Shown piece after piece: positions 1 to 7,996 of a DNA stretch of 23,264 bases. The DNA lies in assembly GCA_002409675.1 (NCBI GenBank), contig DHOB01000065.1, positions 1 through 23,264 on the forward strand, read 5' to 3'. This stretch comes from Ruminococcaceae bacterium UBA5401 (GTDB lineage Bacteria; Bacillota; Clostridia; Oscillospirales; Acutalibacteraceae). The translations under genes were made by a program, and so were the position numbers. Numbering within the stretch: position 1 is the first letter of the stretch; every line of letters begins with the position of its first letter. Below the pieces are notes generated by a model. That model saw only the letters and a program-made list of their open reading frames with translations. It was not told the origin of the DNA and searched no databases.

Positions 1-281
1 GCGGATTCCATATCCGTCTTTTGGATTGCCGAAAACGAAATACTTGACTCAAAAACCCGGCAAGTCAGCGCTTCCAATGAATCTGACCACCTTTCTTCGA
101 CCTCCTGTTGTGTGAATTTAAGTCACATAAAATATGTGGTACAAGAATAATTCTAAAGCACAGCAGGGGAAGAATCAAGTGAAAAATGACGTCCTTTGTC
201 ACAAAACTATAAAATCCGCAAGATATTCGTACGAAATTTTTCCCAAAATCACATATTGTGGAGCAGACCGAAGAGGAAGTG
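1..281. other. AT-rich region without an assignable gene
   Basis: This stretch is clearly more AT-rich than the rest of the window. No reading frame has a convincing start with a ribosome binding site. Plus-strand frame 1 is open from the window edge to a TAA at 148-150 and could be the last 49 codons of a truncated gene, but I do not recognise the peptide. A perfect inverted repeat, CACATA-AAA-TATGTG, lies at 124-138, and a related CACATATTGTGG lies around 250-261. It could be the edge of an acquired element or a plain intergenic region. I see no RNA gene. Confidence 0.4.
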
Positions 282-776
282 CTAAATTTTGTATAGGTAA
301 ATAATCAGCATGGCGCTTAATACGCCGAGTATAGAGCCGAAAACCGTGTCGGAAGGATAGTGGACAAAAAGAAAAACCCTCGAAAAAGCGATCGAAAGGG
401 CGAGGAGCATCGCCGCAAGGCCCAGTTGCCGGTTCGCCTGGCACAGAACGGTCGCCGCCGCAAAAGAGGACGCGGAATGGCCCGACGGGCACGAGTACCC
501 CCCCGGCGTGTGGATGAGCAGGGGCCTTGGGGAAGTGACGAACGGCCGCGGCCGCCCGATGATGGGCTTCAGAATCTGGCTGACGACGTGCGCGAGGGCG
601 ATGGAGAAAAAAAGCATCAGTGCGAACCGCCGGGTCGGGCGGTCCGTCCCCAGAATCACGGCGATCCCCAGCCAGACCGCCCCGGCGTTTCCCATGCGGG
701 ACAAAAAGGTAAAGAGGAAATCGGTAAATCGGTTATGAAAATGGTTTTGGACATAGTTCAAGATCGCAGCATCCAT
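282..776 (-). CDS. PAP2-family membrane phosphatase (undecaprenyl-diphosphatase-like)
   Basis: A 164-residue integral membrane protein of the type 2 phosphatidic acid phosphatase family. Members remove a phosphate from lipid phosphates such as undecaprenyl diphosphate at the outer membrane face; the substrate here is not shown. All three PAP2 motifs are present: KPIIGRPRP (70-78), CPSGH (96-100) and SRVFLFVHYPSD (132-143), with His100 and His139 as expected catalytic residues. Hydrophobic segments lie around 32-43, 51-67, 103-131 and 145-162. The start is the ATG at 776, because GGAGGAAAG sits just upstream; the frame stays open further upstream, but that extension overlaps the promoter and does not look like protein. 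It is divergent from the P-type ATPase and is the last gene before the AT-rich left edge. The length fits the small bacterial PAP2 group, which includes BcrC-like enzymes. Confidence 0.85.
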   Translation of the reverse strand: MDAAILNYVQNHFHNRFTDFLFTFLSRMGNAGAVWLGIAVILGTDRPTRRFALMLFFSIALAHVVSQILKPIIGRPRPFVTSPRPLLIHTPGGYSCPSGHSASSFAAATVLCQANRQLGLAAMLLALSIAFSRVFLFVHYPSDTVFGSILGVLSAMLIIYLYKI

Positions 777-807
777 ACTCTTTCCTCCGCATGGCTTGGT
801 GAAATAT

Positions 808-836
808 ATTATACCATATTTTTGGCGAATTGCGAA
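808..836 (-). promoter_or_regulatory. Candidate sigma-A promoter for the PAP2 gene
   Basis: Read on the minus strand, the -10 is TATAAT (808-813). A 17-nt spacer leads to TTCGCA (831-836), a 4 of 6 match to TTGACA. The site is about 30 bases upstream of the PAP2 start codon. Confidence 0.5.
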
Positions 837-868
837 TATACATGAATAAAAAAGGGAGGATGATAAAT

Positions 869-3502
869 TTGGAATGGCAGAGCCTGCCGGGGAAAGAATG
901 CGCTGAAAGACTCCGCACCGACGCGGAGCGCGGCCTGACGCCCGCCCGGGCTGCACAGCGGCTGCGCGACTGCGGCCCGAACGAGCTGGCCCACCCGAAA
1001 AAGAAGAGCCTCCTCAAGCGGTTTCTGGCCCAGTTTTCGGATTTTATGGTGATTATCCTGCTGATTGCGGCGGGAATTTCTTTTGTCACGTCGTGGATTC
1101 AGAGGGACAGCGATTATATCGATTCCATCATCATCCTCGCCATCGTCGTGGTGAACGCCATCACGGGCATGGTGCAGGAGAGCCGGGCCGAAAAGGCGCT
1201 GGAGGCCCTGCGCCGCATCTCCAGCCCGCGGGCGCGCGTCGTGCGCGGCGGAAAAGAGGCGGTCGTGCCCGCGCCGCAGCTTGTGCCGGGCGACCTGGTG
1301 CGGCTCAGGGCCGGCGACCTGGTGCCCGCCGACCTGCGCCTGGTGGCGGCGGTGGACCTCAAGGCGGAGGAAAGCGCCCTGACCGGCGAAAGCGTGCCTT
1401 CCGAAAAGGCCGCCGACGCGGTTTTCCCGGAGGGCACGCCGCTCGGCGACCGGCACAACATGATGTTCTCAAGCTGCGCCGTCACCGCCGGGCACGGGAG
1501 CGGCCTGGTGGTGGAGACCGGAATGCGCACGCAGGTGGGGCGCATCGCCCGCATGATCGGCAGCCAGGCCGCGCCGCAGACGCCGCTCCAGCAGCGGCTG
1601 GCCCGCGTGGGGCGCACCCTCGGCATCGGGGCGCTGGCCATCTGCTTCGTGATTTTCATCATGGGTCTGTTCCAGCGGGTCGACCCGCTGGAGATGTTCC
1701 TGATTGCGGTCAGCCTTGCGGTCGCCGCCATCCCGGAGGGCCTGCCCGCCGTGGTGACCATCACGCTGGCGGCCGGGGTGCGGCGCATGGCGGCCAAACG
1801 CGCCATCGTGCGCCGCCTGCCGGCGGTCGAGACCCTCGGCAGCGCGAGCGTCATCTGTTCGGACAAGACGGGGACCCTGACCCAGAACCGCATGACGGTG
1901 GTCGAACTGCGCACGGCGGGGGGCGTCCTCGCGCCGGATTCCCCCGAAGGGCGCCGGCTGCTGCGCATGGCCGCGCTCTGCACGAACTGTGAGATTTCCG
2001 GCGGGAAGGTCGCGGGCGACCCCACGGAGGCCGCCATCGTGCGCGCCGTTTCCCCCGGCACGCTGGGGGCGGACCGCCGCCGGTACCCGCGCGTGCTGGA
2101 GCTCCCGTTTTCCAGCGCGCGCAAGCGGATGACGACGGTGCACCGGCTGCCCGGCGGCGGGTACCGGGCCGTCACCAAGGGCGCGCCGGATTTTCTGTTC
2201 GCGCGGTGCGCTTCCGGTGGGGCGGCGCGCCAGAACGAGGCCATGGCCTCGGCGGCGCTGCGCGTGCTCGGCGTGGCTTACCGCGACTTCGGAACGATTC
2301 CCCGGGACCGTGAAGAGCTTGAGACCGGCATGACCTTCTGCGGCCTGATCGGCATGGCGGACCCGCCGCGCCCGGAGGCGCGCGGCGCCGTCGCCCTGTG
2401 CAAAAGGGCGGGCATCCGGCCCATCATGATCACGGGCGACCACGCCGCCACGGCCGCCGCCGTCGCGGCGCAGCTCGGCATCGCGGAGAGCCGCGGCGAC
2501 GTGCTGACCGGCCCGGAGCTGAGCCGTCTCTCCGACGCGGAGCTGAAGCGCAACATCTACCGGTACAGGGTGTTTGCGCGCGTTTCGCCGGAGCACAAGG
2601 TGCGCATCGTGCGCGCGTTCCAGGCGCGGGGCGAGGTCGTGGCCATGACGGGCGACGGCGTGAACGACGCCCCGGCCCTGCGCGCCGCCGACATCGGGTG
2701 CGCGATGGGGATTTCCGGCACGGAGGTCGCGAAGGCGGCTTCCGACATGATCCTGACCGACGACAACTTCGCCACCATCGTCGCCGCCGTGCGGGAGGGC
2801 CGCGGGATTTACGAAAACATCAAAAAAACGGTCCATTTTCTGCTCAGCTGCAACATCGGGGAGATCCTCTCGGTCTTCGTCGGCTTCCTGCTCCGGCTGC
2901 CGTTCCCGCTGCAGCCCATCCAGCTGCTCTGGGTCAACCTTGTGACCGATTCGCTGCCCGCGCTGGCCCTCGGCGTGGAGCCCATCGACCCCAAAATCAT
3001 GGAGCGCCGGCCCGTGCGGCGCGGGGAAAGCGTGTTCGCCGGCAGGATGGGGTACAACATCGCGGTGGAGGGGTGCCTGGTCGGCGCGCTCTCCCTGCTG
3101 GCGTACAGCATCGGGCGCGTGTTTTTCGACGTGGACCCCGCCGCGCCGTGGATTGGGCGCACCATGGGCTTCGCCGTGCTGAGCCTTTCACAGGTGGTCC
3201 ACACGTTCAACATGCGCTCCGAGCGCTCCGTCTTCCGCTCCGGCCTGCTGCCGAACCGCAGGCTGGGGCTGGCGGCGGTCGCCTGCACGTTCCTTCAGGC
3301 GGCCGTGATTGCCTTCCCGGCCCTCAACGCCCTGTTCCGCACGACGCTGCTCACGGCTTCCCAGTGGCTTGTGGTGGCGGCGCTTTCCCTTGCGCCGCTC
3401 GCCGTGGTGGAGCTGGAGAAGCGGCTGGAAAGAGCGGCCCCGCCGCCCCGCCGCAGAGCGGCGTCCGCCCCGGGCCGGCGGAGCCGCCGGAGCGAAAAAT
3501 AA
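869..3502 (+). CDS. Cation-transporting P-type ATPase, Ca2+ type (P2)
   Basis: An 877-residue P-type ATPase that would export a cation, most likely Ca2+, across the cytoplasmic membrane using ATP. An N-terminal cation-ATPase domain (about 3-60) is followed by the actuator loop with TGES (172-175), M4 with PEGLP (289-293), the phosphorylation site DKTGT with Asp332, the hinge TGDGVNDAP (594-602), and six C-terminal membrane segments. M5 has Asn662 and Glu665 in a CNIGE context, and M6 has NLVTDSLPALALG (Asn690, Asp694); these match SERCA-type Ca2+ ligands. The M8 region reads SLSQVVHTF, with Gln where SERCA has Glu. The start is TTG at 869, eight bases after GGGAGGA; upstream in-frame ATGs at 830, 842 and 860 lack a suitable ribosome binding site or overlap it. 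A shared terminator follows directly. Transport of Mn2+ or other ions cannot be excluded. Confidence 0.9.
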   Translation: MEWQSLPGKECAERLRTDAERGLTPARAAQRLRDCGPNELAHPKKKSLLKRFLAQFSDFMVIILLIAAGISFVTSWIQRDSDYIDSIIILAIVVVNAITGMVQESRAEKALEALRRISSPRARVVRGGKEAVVPAPQLVPGDLVRLRAGDLVPADLRLVAAVDLKAEESALTGESVPSEKAADAVFPEGTPLGDRHNMMFSSCAVTAGHGSGLVVETGMRTQVGRIARMIGSQAAPQTPLQQRLARVGRTLGIGALAICFVIFIMGLFQRVDPLEMFLIAVSLAVAAIPEGLPAVVTITLAAGVRRMAAKRAIVRRLPAVETLGSASVICSDKTGTLTQNRMTVVELRTAGGVLAPDSPEGRRLLRMAALCTNCEISGGKVAGDPTEAAIVRAVSPGTLGADRRRYPRVLELPFSSARKRMTTVHRLPGGGYRAVTKGAPDFLFARCASGGAARQNEAMASAALRVLGVAYRDFGTIPRDREELETGMTFCGLIGMADPPRPEARGAVALCKRAGIRPIMITGDHAATAAAVAAQLGIAESRGDVLTGPELSRLSDAELKRNIYRYRVFARVSPEHKVRIVRAFQARGEVVAMTGDGVNDAPALRAADIGCAMGISGTEVAKAASDMILTDDNFATIVAAVREGRGIYENIKKTVHFLLSCNIGEILSVFVGFLLRLPFPLQPIQLLWVNLVTDSLPALALGVEPIDPKIMERRPVRRGESVFAGRMGYNIAVEGCLVGALSLLAYSIGRVFFDVDPAAPWIGRTMGFAVLSLSQVVHTFNMRSERSVFRSGLLPNRRLGLAAVACTFLQAAVIAFPALNALFRTTLLTASQWLVVAALSLAPLAVVELEKRLERAAPPPRRRAASAPGRRSRRSEK

Positions 3503-3519
3503 GGCCCGCCCCGCAGCCG

Positions 3520-3557
3520 AAAAAGCTCCCGGAACCGAGCGGTTCCGGGAGCTTTTT
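3520..3557. terminator. Bidirectional intrinsic terminator between ATPase and feo operon
   Basis: A perfect 12-bp stem (3525-3536 with 3541-3552) closes a GAGC loop. It is flanked by AAAAA on the left and TTTTT on the right, so it works on both strands. It ends the rightward ATPase transcript and the leftward feo transcript. Confidence 0.95.
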
Positions 3558-3591
3558 CATGGAGGTGTGCCCGCAGGCCCGGCCTTTCGGC

Positions 3592-3771
3592 TTAAAGGTT
3601 CCTGCGGGGCCTGCAGTACGGGCAGCCTGCGATATTGCAGCCCGCGCAGTCCTCGTTCGCTTTGCCTTTGCGGTACTGGCGGACGCGGCGGACGATAATC
3701 AATGCCACCGCCGCCGCAAGGGCGATCGAAATCAGAATGGTCGCGAGGTTGTTCAGAAGAAATGCAATCAT
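3592..3771 (-). CDS. FeoB-associated Cys-rich membrane protein
   Basis: A 59-residue protein with one N-terminal membrane segment (about 5-27), a basic stretch (RRVRQYRKGK, 28-37) and a Cys-rich tail, DCAGCNIAGCPYC (41-53), giving C-x2-C-x4-C-x2-C. This is the layout of the small FeoB-associated family (FeoB_associated) found downstream of feoB in Firmicutes. It probably sits at the membrane with its cysteines in the cytoplasm near FeoB; a role in handling Fe2+ is inferred, not proven for the family. It is the last gene of the operon, 34 bases after feoB, with AAGGAAGGG before the ATG, and the strong terminator follows. The size is typical for the family. Confidence 0.85.
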   Translation of the reverse strand: MIAFLLNNLATILISIALAAAVALIIVRRVRQYRKGKANEDCAGCNIAGCPYCRPRRNL

Positions 3772-3805
3772 GGAATCCCTTCCTTTCGGAGCGATTCGCC
3801 GCGGA

Positions 3806-5950
3806 TCAGGCGTTCACACGGCCGGAGGTGTGCAGGGTGCGCTTGCGCTGGTCGTATGCCGGGCGGGCCACCAGGTAGATGACGGCGAGAATCAGCACGA
3901 TCGCGAGGACTGCCCCGACCCCGAAGGGCTGGCCGTAGAACAGCACGCTGCCGAGCTGATTGCTGATGAACGCCAGCACGTACCCGGTCAGCATCTGGTA
4001 CCCGATGGCGGTCCAGGCCCATTTGGCGGAGCCCATCTCACGCGCCGTGGCACCTATTGCCGCGAAGCACGGCGGGCAGAACAGGTTGAAAATCATGAAC
4101 GAGAACGCGCCGATCGGCGTGAACATGGAGGCGATGCCCTTCATCACGGCGACGTCGCTTTCCGCATCCGCCACGCCGTTCAGGATGGCGAGGGTGCTGA
4201 TGGCGTTCTCTTTTGCAGCCAGCGCGCTGATGGTGGCGACGGCGCCTTTCCAGTTGCCGAAGCCGAGCGGCATGAAGAACCACGCGAGGGCGTGGCCGAT
4301 GTCCGCGAGCATGCTCTGCTCAATGTCTCCGGTCATCGCCATGTTCCAGCTGAACGAAGAGAGGAACCAGATGAGGCCGCTCGCGATGAAGATGACCGTG
4401 CCGGCCTTGACGATGAAGGCCCTTGAGCGCTCCCACATGTGAATCAGCACGCCTTTCGCCGAGGGGACGTGGTAGGCGGGCAGCTCCATCACGAAGGGGG
4501 CCGGGTCGCCGGCGAAGAGCTTCGTCTTTTTCAGCAGGATGCCGGAGATGATGATGACCGCGATGCCCAGCAGGTACATTACCGGGCCCATCCACGGCGA
4601 GTTCGGGAAGAAGGTCCCGACAATCATCCCGATGATGACCGTCTTCGCGGTGCAGGGGATGAAGGTCGTGACCATGATGGTCATCCTGCGGTCTTTCTCG
4701 TTCTCAATGGTCCGGCTGCCCATGATGGCCGGCACGCCGCACCCGCTGCCGATCATAATCGGGATGAACGATTTGCCGGAGAGGCCGAACTTCCGGAAGA
4801 TGCGGTCCATGATGAACGCGACGCGCGCCATATAGCCGGAGTCCTCCAGAACGGCGAGGAAGAAGAACAGAATCAGCATCTGCGGCACGAAGCCGAGGAC
4901 CGTGCCCACGCCGCCGACGATGCCGTCAACCAGCAGCCCGGTCAGCCAGTCCGCCGCGTGAACGGCCTGCAGCCACCCGGTCAGGCCGTTCGCGATCCAG
5001 TCGCCGAACAGCGTGTCGTTCATGAAGGTGGTCGCGATATCCCCCAGCCAGGTGATCGAGACCCAGTACACGAACCACATGATGAGGAAAAAAATCGGCA
5101 GCGCGAGCCACCGGTTCGTGACCACGCGGTCGATGCGGTCGGAAACGCTGAGCTGCTCCGAGCGCTTGTGCAGGCAGTTGCCGATCAGCTTGCGGATATA
5201 CTCGTACCGGCCGTTGGTGATGATGCTTTCGGAATCGTCGTCCAGCTCTTTTTCACAGGCCGCGACGACGGCGTCGATCTTCGCCGCGACGTCGGAGGGC
5301 AGGTGCACCTCCGAAAGGACCTTTTCGTCGCGCTCGAACAGCTTGATGGAGTACCACCGTTCGCGCTCTTTGTCGATATACGGCTCCGCCAGGCCGCGGA
5401 TTTCATCGAGCGCATGCTCGACTTTGCCGCTGAAAATCCGCTGCACCGGCACCTTTTTGCGCTGCCTTGCGACCTGTATCGCGCGCTCGGCCGCTTCGTG
5501 CGAGCCGGTGCCCTTGAGCGCCGAGGTTTCAATCACGTCGCACCCCAGGGCTGCCGAGAGTTTCTGGACGTCGATTTTGTCGCCGCTCTTTTTGACGACG
5601 TCCATCATGTTCAGCGCAATCACCACGGGGGCGTTCATCTCGAGCACCTGCGTGGTCAGGTAAAGGTTGCGCTCCAGGTTGGTGCCGTCCACCAGGTCGA
5701 TCACGGCGTCCGGCTTCTCGTTCACGATGTAGTTCCGGGAAACGACTTCTTCCAGCGTATAGGGCGAAAGGGAATAAATCCCCGGCAGGTCGGTGATAAT
5801 CACGTCGCCGTGCCCTTTAAATCTGCCTTCTTTTTTCTCGACCGTGACGCCCGGCCAGTTGCCCACGTACTGGGAAGAACCGGTCAGGTCGTTGAACATG
5901 GTCGTTTTGCCGCAGTTCGGATTCCCTGCCAGCGCGATTTTAATTGCCAT
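3806..5950 (-). CDS. feoB: Ferrous iron transporter FeoB
   Basis: A 714-residue Fe2+ uptake permease with an N-terminal GTPase domain. G motifs are GNPNCGKTT (9-17), DLPG (54-57), NMMD (114-117) and SALKG (143-147). A helical spacer (about 165-275) connects to the membrane domain with two Gate regions, seen as GSGCGVPAIMGSR, FIPCTAK and NLFCPPCFAAIGAT; these cysteines are the ones usually linked to the Fe2+ path. The length is typical for the long clostridial FeoB. AGGAGG precedes the ATG at 5950. The perfect palindrome GTTAGCAATTGCTAAC sits 20 bases before the start. It follows two feoA genes in one leftward operon and would import Fe2+ under anaerobic conditions. Confidence 0.97.
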   Translation of the reverse strand: MAIKIALAGNPNCGKTTMFNDLTGSSQYVGNWPGVTVEKKEGRFKGHGDVIITDLPGIYSLSPYTLEEVVSRNYIVNEKPDAVIDLVDGTNLERNLYLTTQVLEMNAPVVIALNMMDVVKKSGDKIDVQKLSAALGCDVIETSALKGTGSHEAAERAIQVARQRKKVPVQRIFSGKVEHALDEIRGLAEPYIDKERERWYSIKLFERDEKVLSEVHLPSDVAAKIDAVVAACEKELDDDSESIITNGRYEYIRKLIGNCLHKRSEQLSVSDRIDRVVTNRWLALPIFFLIMWFVYWVSITWLGDIATTFMNDTLFGDWIANGLTGWLQAVHAADWLTGLLVDGIVGGVGTVLGFVPQMLILFFFLAVLEDSGYMARVAFIMDRIFRKFGLSGKSFIPIMIGSGCGVPAIMGSRTIENEKDRRMTIMVTTFIPCTAKTVIIGMIVGTFFPNSPWMGPVMYLLGIAVIIISGILLKKTKLFAGDPAPFVMELPAYHVPSAKGVLIHMWERSRAFIVKAGTVIFIASGLIWFLSSFSWNMAMTGDIEQSMLADIGHALAWFFMPLGFGNWKGAVATISALAAKENAISTLAILNGVADAESDVAVMKGIASMFTPIGAFSFMIFNLFCPPCFAAIGATAREMGSAKWAWTAIGYQMLTGYVLAFISNQLGSVLFYGQPFGVGAVLAIVLILAVIYLVARPAYDQRKRTLHTSGRVNA

Positions 5951-5969
5951 CCGTATCCTCCTACTTTAA

Positions 5970-5985
5970 GTTAGCAATTGCTAAC
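5970..5985. promoter_or_regulatory. Perfect 16-bp palindrome before feoB, candidate metal-regulator operator
   Basis: GTTAGCAATTGCTAAC is identical to its reverse complement and lies between feoA1 and feoB. Two imperfect copies (11 of 16 positions each) lie over the operon promoter at 6571-6586 and 6591-6606. The shape suggests a site for a dimeric iron regulator. The regulator itself is not identified, and I see no clear internal promoter at this position. Confidence 0.5.
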
Positions 5986-6035
5986 CATTTGCCCCGGCCC
6001 GCTATCCTTTGGCAGCCGCGGGAGGGGGGCATGTG

Positions 6036-6257
6036 TCATTCGACCGCAATCAGCGCCGCGTCGCTTTTCCTCAGCGACAGCTCGTAGCCGCGGACCGTAA
6101 TCTCCACCGGGTCGCCGAGCGGCGCCACCTTGCGCACGGAAATCTTTACACCCTTCGTAATCCCCATGTCCATAATCCTGCGCTTGACCGCGCCCGTTCC
6201 GTTCAGCTTCTGCACCGTTGCGGATTCGCCGGGCTTTACATCCCTTAGCGTCTTCAA
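6036..6257 (-). CDS. feoA: FeoA-domain protein (promoter-proximal copy is feoA2)
   Basis: A 73-residue SH3-like FeoA protein: a conserved opening (LRDVKPGESATV), GAVKRRIMDMGITKG in the middle, and the closing RGYELSLRKSDAALI segment. FeoA acts in the cytoplasm with FeoB and is thought to modulate its GTPase or transport activity. The start is TTG at 6257: AAGGAGGG lies nine bases upstream and no ATG is available at that spacing. It ends about 85 bases before feoB, and that gap holds the GTTAGCAATTGCTAAC palindrome. Clostridial feo operons often carry two FeoA copies, as here. The size fits the family. Confidence 0.92.
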   Translation of the reverse strand: MKTLRDVKPGESATVQKLNGTGAVKRRIMDMGITKGVKISVRKVAPLGDPVEITVRGYELSLRKSDAALIAVE

Positions 6258-6299
6258 ATGTTCCGTCCCTCCTTCTTGCCGAAATTCGGGCCGCCGCGC

Positions 6300-6509
6300 T
6301 CACACCATGATGCGGCTGGCCATGCCTTTGTTCAGGGCGATGCGGGTCTCCTTGACGTTCAGAATCATGTTTCCGCCCATCTCGGTTACCACCGTGACTT
6401 TCGCCCCCGGAACAAAGCCCAGGCTCGCAAGGAACCTGCGGGTCTCGTCCCTGCCGTGGATTCCTTTGATGAAAAGCGCTTTTCCGTAGTCTGCCATTGT
6501 GAGCGGCAT
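6300..6509 (-). CDS. feoA: FeoA-domain protein, first gene of the feo operon
   Basis: A 69-residue second FeoA protein, read first in the operon. It shows the family pattern of a leading GK.LFIKGIHG segment, RRFLASLGFVPGAKVTVV, and a short C-terminal ETRIALNKGMASRIMV. The two FeoA proteins differ strongly, so they are probably not a recent duplication and may have separate roles with FeoB. ATG at 6509 is preceded by GGAGGG at seven bases; an internal Met at residue 5 is a possible alternative start. It lies downstream of the feo promoter at 6570-6598 and 42 bases before feoA1. Confidence 0.9.
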   Translation of the reverse strand: MPLTMADYGKALFIKGIHGRDETRRFLASLGFVPGAKVTVVTEMGGNMILNVKETRIALNKGMASRIMV

Positions 6510-6569
6510 CCGGAATCCCTCCTTTACGGCGCCCGCCGCCTTAGTTAGTTGTGCCTTACTACCGGCTTC

Positions 6570-6598
6570 AGTTTACCACCGCTAACACAAGTTGTCAA
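6570..6598 (-). promoter_or_regulatory. feo operon promoter
   Basis: On the minus strand, TTGACA (6593-6598), a 17-nt spacer and TAAACT (6570-6575) form a strong sigma-A promoter about 60 bases upstream of the first feoA. Operator-like sequences cover both hexamers. Confidence 0.8.
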
Positions 6599-6606
6599 CG
6601 GCTAAT
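6571..6606 (-). promoter_or_regulatory. Two candidate operators over the feo promoter
   Basis: Minus-strand ATTAGCCGTTGACAAC (6591-6606) covers the -35, and GTTAGCGGTGGTAAAC (6571-6586) covers the end of the spacer and the -10. Each matches 11 of 16 positions of the perfect palindrome before feoB. Their centres are 20 bases apart, about two helical turns, so two dimers could bind the same face. The binding protein is unknown; a DtxR/IdeR- or Fur-type iron repressor is inferred. Confidence 0.45.
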
Positions 6607-6611
6607 TTGAA

Positions 6612-6649
6612 AAAAATCCGCGTTCCGCATTGCCTGCGGACGCGGATTT
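6612..6649 (-). terminator. Intrinsic terminator of pepT
   Basis: On the minus strand the stem AATCCGCGTCCGCA pairs with TGCGGAACGCGGATT (one bulged base) around a short loop, followed by a run of seven T. It lies about 30 bases after the pepT stop codon and directly before the feo promoter, so it insulates the two units. Confidence 0.88.
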
Positions 6650-6677
6650 TAGGAGGGAAAGCCGAACTCGGAGCGCT

Positions 6678-7922
6678 TCAGTGCCCTTTTGTCTTTTCCC
6701 GCCCCTCAGCCGGAGCGCGGACGAGGTTCACCAGCACTTCGACCATTTTGTCCATGGCCTGCACGGGGATGTACTCGAACCGGCCGTGAAAGTTGTGGCC
6801 GCCGGTCGGCAGGTTGGGGCAGGGGAGACCCCGGCAGGAGAGGAACGCCCCGTCGGTCCCGCCGCGGATGGGGACGATGCGCGGCTCTACGCCGGCGGCC
6901 CGCATCGCGGCTTCGGCCCGCTCCACAATCTCGATATGCGGCTCGATCTTTTCCTTCATATTGTAATAACTGTCGCGCAGGTCTACGGTGAACCGCGCGC
7001 CGTATTTTTCATTGAGATACGCCGCGATTTTCCGCAGGCGGGCCTTGCGGGCCTCGAACCGGGGGCAGTCGTGGTCGCGGACGATATAGCGCAGCACGGC
7101 CCCTTCCTCGTCGCCGGAGAAGCTCATCAGGTGGTAGAACCCCTCGCGGCCCTCCGTGTGCGCGGGGGTTTCGGCCGGCGGCAGCATGGAGTTGAACTCG
7201 ATGCCAAGCAGCACGGCGTTCTTCATCCTGTTTTTCGCGTCCCCGGGATGAATGCTGAAGCCCTTTACCGTCACGTCGGCGGAGGCGGCGTTGAAATTTT
7301 CGTATTCGAGCTGGCCGAGCTTCCCGCCGTCCACCGTATAGGCGAAGTCCGCGCCGAAGCCCGGAATGTCGAACCGCTCCGCGCCGCGGCCGATCTCTTC
7401 GTCCGGCGTGAAGGCCACGGCGATTTTCCCGTGCGGAACATGCTTTTCCGCAAGGGCTTCCACGGTGGTGAGGATTTCCGCGATGCCGGCCTTGTCGTCC
7501 GCGCCGAGCAGGGTGGTCCCGTCCGTGACGATCAGGTCCATGCCCTTATCATCCGCAAGGCTGCCGAATTCCGAAGGGTGCATCACAATTCCTTTTTCCG
7601 CATTCAGCACGATGTCGCCGCCGTCGTAGCCGCGGACGATGCGCGGGCGGACGTTTTTCCCCGGCGCGGAGAAGCTGGTGTCCATGTGCGCAATCAGCCC
7701 GATGACGGGCTGCGGCTCCGCGCAGTCCGCCGGCAGAGAGGCGTAGACGTAGCCGTGCGGGTCCATGCGGACTTCCGCCATGCCGAGGCGCCTCATCTCC
7801 TCCGCGAGGGCCGCGGCCAGCTTTTTCTGCCCGGCGGTGCTGGGGCAGACGCTTTCGGGCGCGTTTTCGTCGGACGTGGTGTCGTATTTCACATACTGCA
7901 GCAGGCGCTGGTAAGCTCTCAT
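6678..7922 (-). CDS. pepT: Peptidase T (tripeptide aminopeptidase)
   Basis: A 414-residue M20-family zinc aminopeptidase that removes the N-terminal residue from tripeptides in the cytoplasm. The family metal ligands are visible: His79 and Asp81 in AHMDTSF, Asp142 in LLGADDKAG, Glu175-Glu176 in PDEEIG, Asp198 in YTVDGG, and His376 in PTGGHNFHG. RIVPIRGGTDGAFLS is also typical. Length is normal for PepT (about 408-410). I chose the ATG at 7922 because it gives the family N-terminus (RAYQRLLQYVKYDTTS) and has AAAGGA upstream; an ATG nine codons earlier is a weaker alternative. It follows the MocR-like regulator by 74 bases on the same strand and may be cotranscribed with it. It ends at a strong terminator. 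Confidence 0.95.
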   Translation of the reverse strand: MRAYQRLLQYVKYDTTSDENAPESVCPSTAGQKKLAAALAEEMRRLGMAEVRMDPHGYVYASLPADCAEPQPVIGLIAHMDTSFSAPGKNVRPRIVRGYDGGDIVLNAEKGIVMHPSEFGSLADDKGMDLIVTDGTTLLGADDKAGIAEILTTVEALAEKHVPHGKIAVAFTPDEEIGRGAERFDIPGFGADFAYTVDGGKLGQLEYENFNAASADVTVKGFSIHPGDAKNRMKNAVLLGIEFNSMLPPAETPAHTEGREGFYHLMSFSGDEEGAVLRYIVRDHDCPRFEARKARLRKIAAYLNEKYGARFTVDLRDSYYNMKEKIEPHIEIVERAEAAMRAAGVEPRIVPIRGGTDGAFLSCRGLPCPNLPTGGHNFHGRFEYIPVQAMDKMVEVLVNLVRAPAEGREKTKGH

Positions 7923-7996
7923 CTTTTTTGGTCCTTTCTTCTGCATGCTTTGTTCTTCTCCATCATACGTCCTCCGGCGGCGTGCTGTAAAGGGCT

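Noticed and set aside
777..956. A 60-residue N-terminal extension of the PAP2 protein.
   Set aside because: The extension covers the promoter and ribosome binding site and overlaps the 5' end of the divergent ATPase gene; it does not resemble the family.
2398..3882. A long plus-strand frame (about 490 codons) overlapping the P-type ATPase.
   Set aside because: It is an Arg/Gly/His/Pro-rich shadow in another frame, runs through the strong terminator at 3520-3557 and shows no domain.
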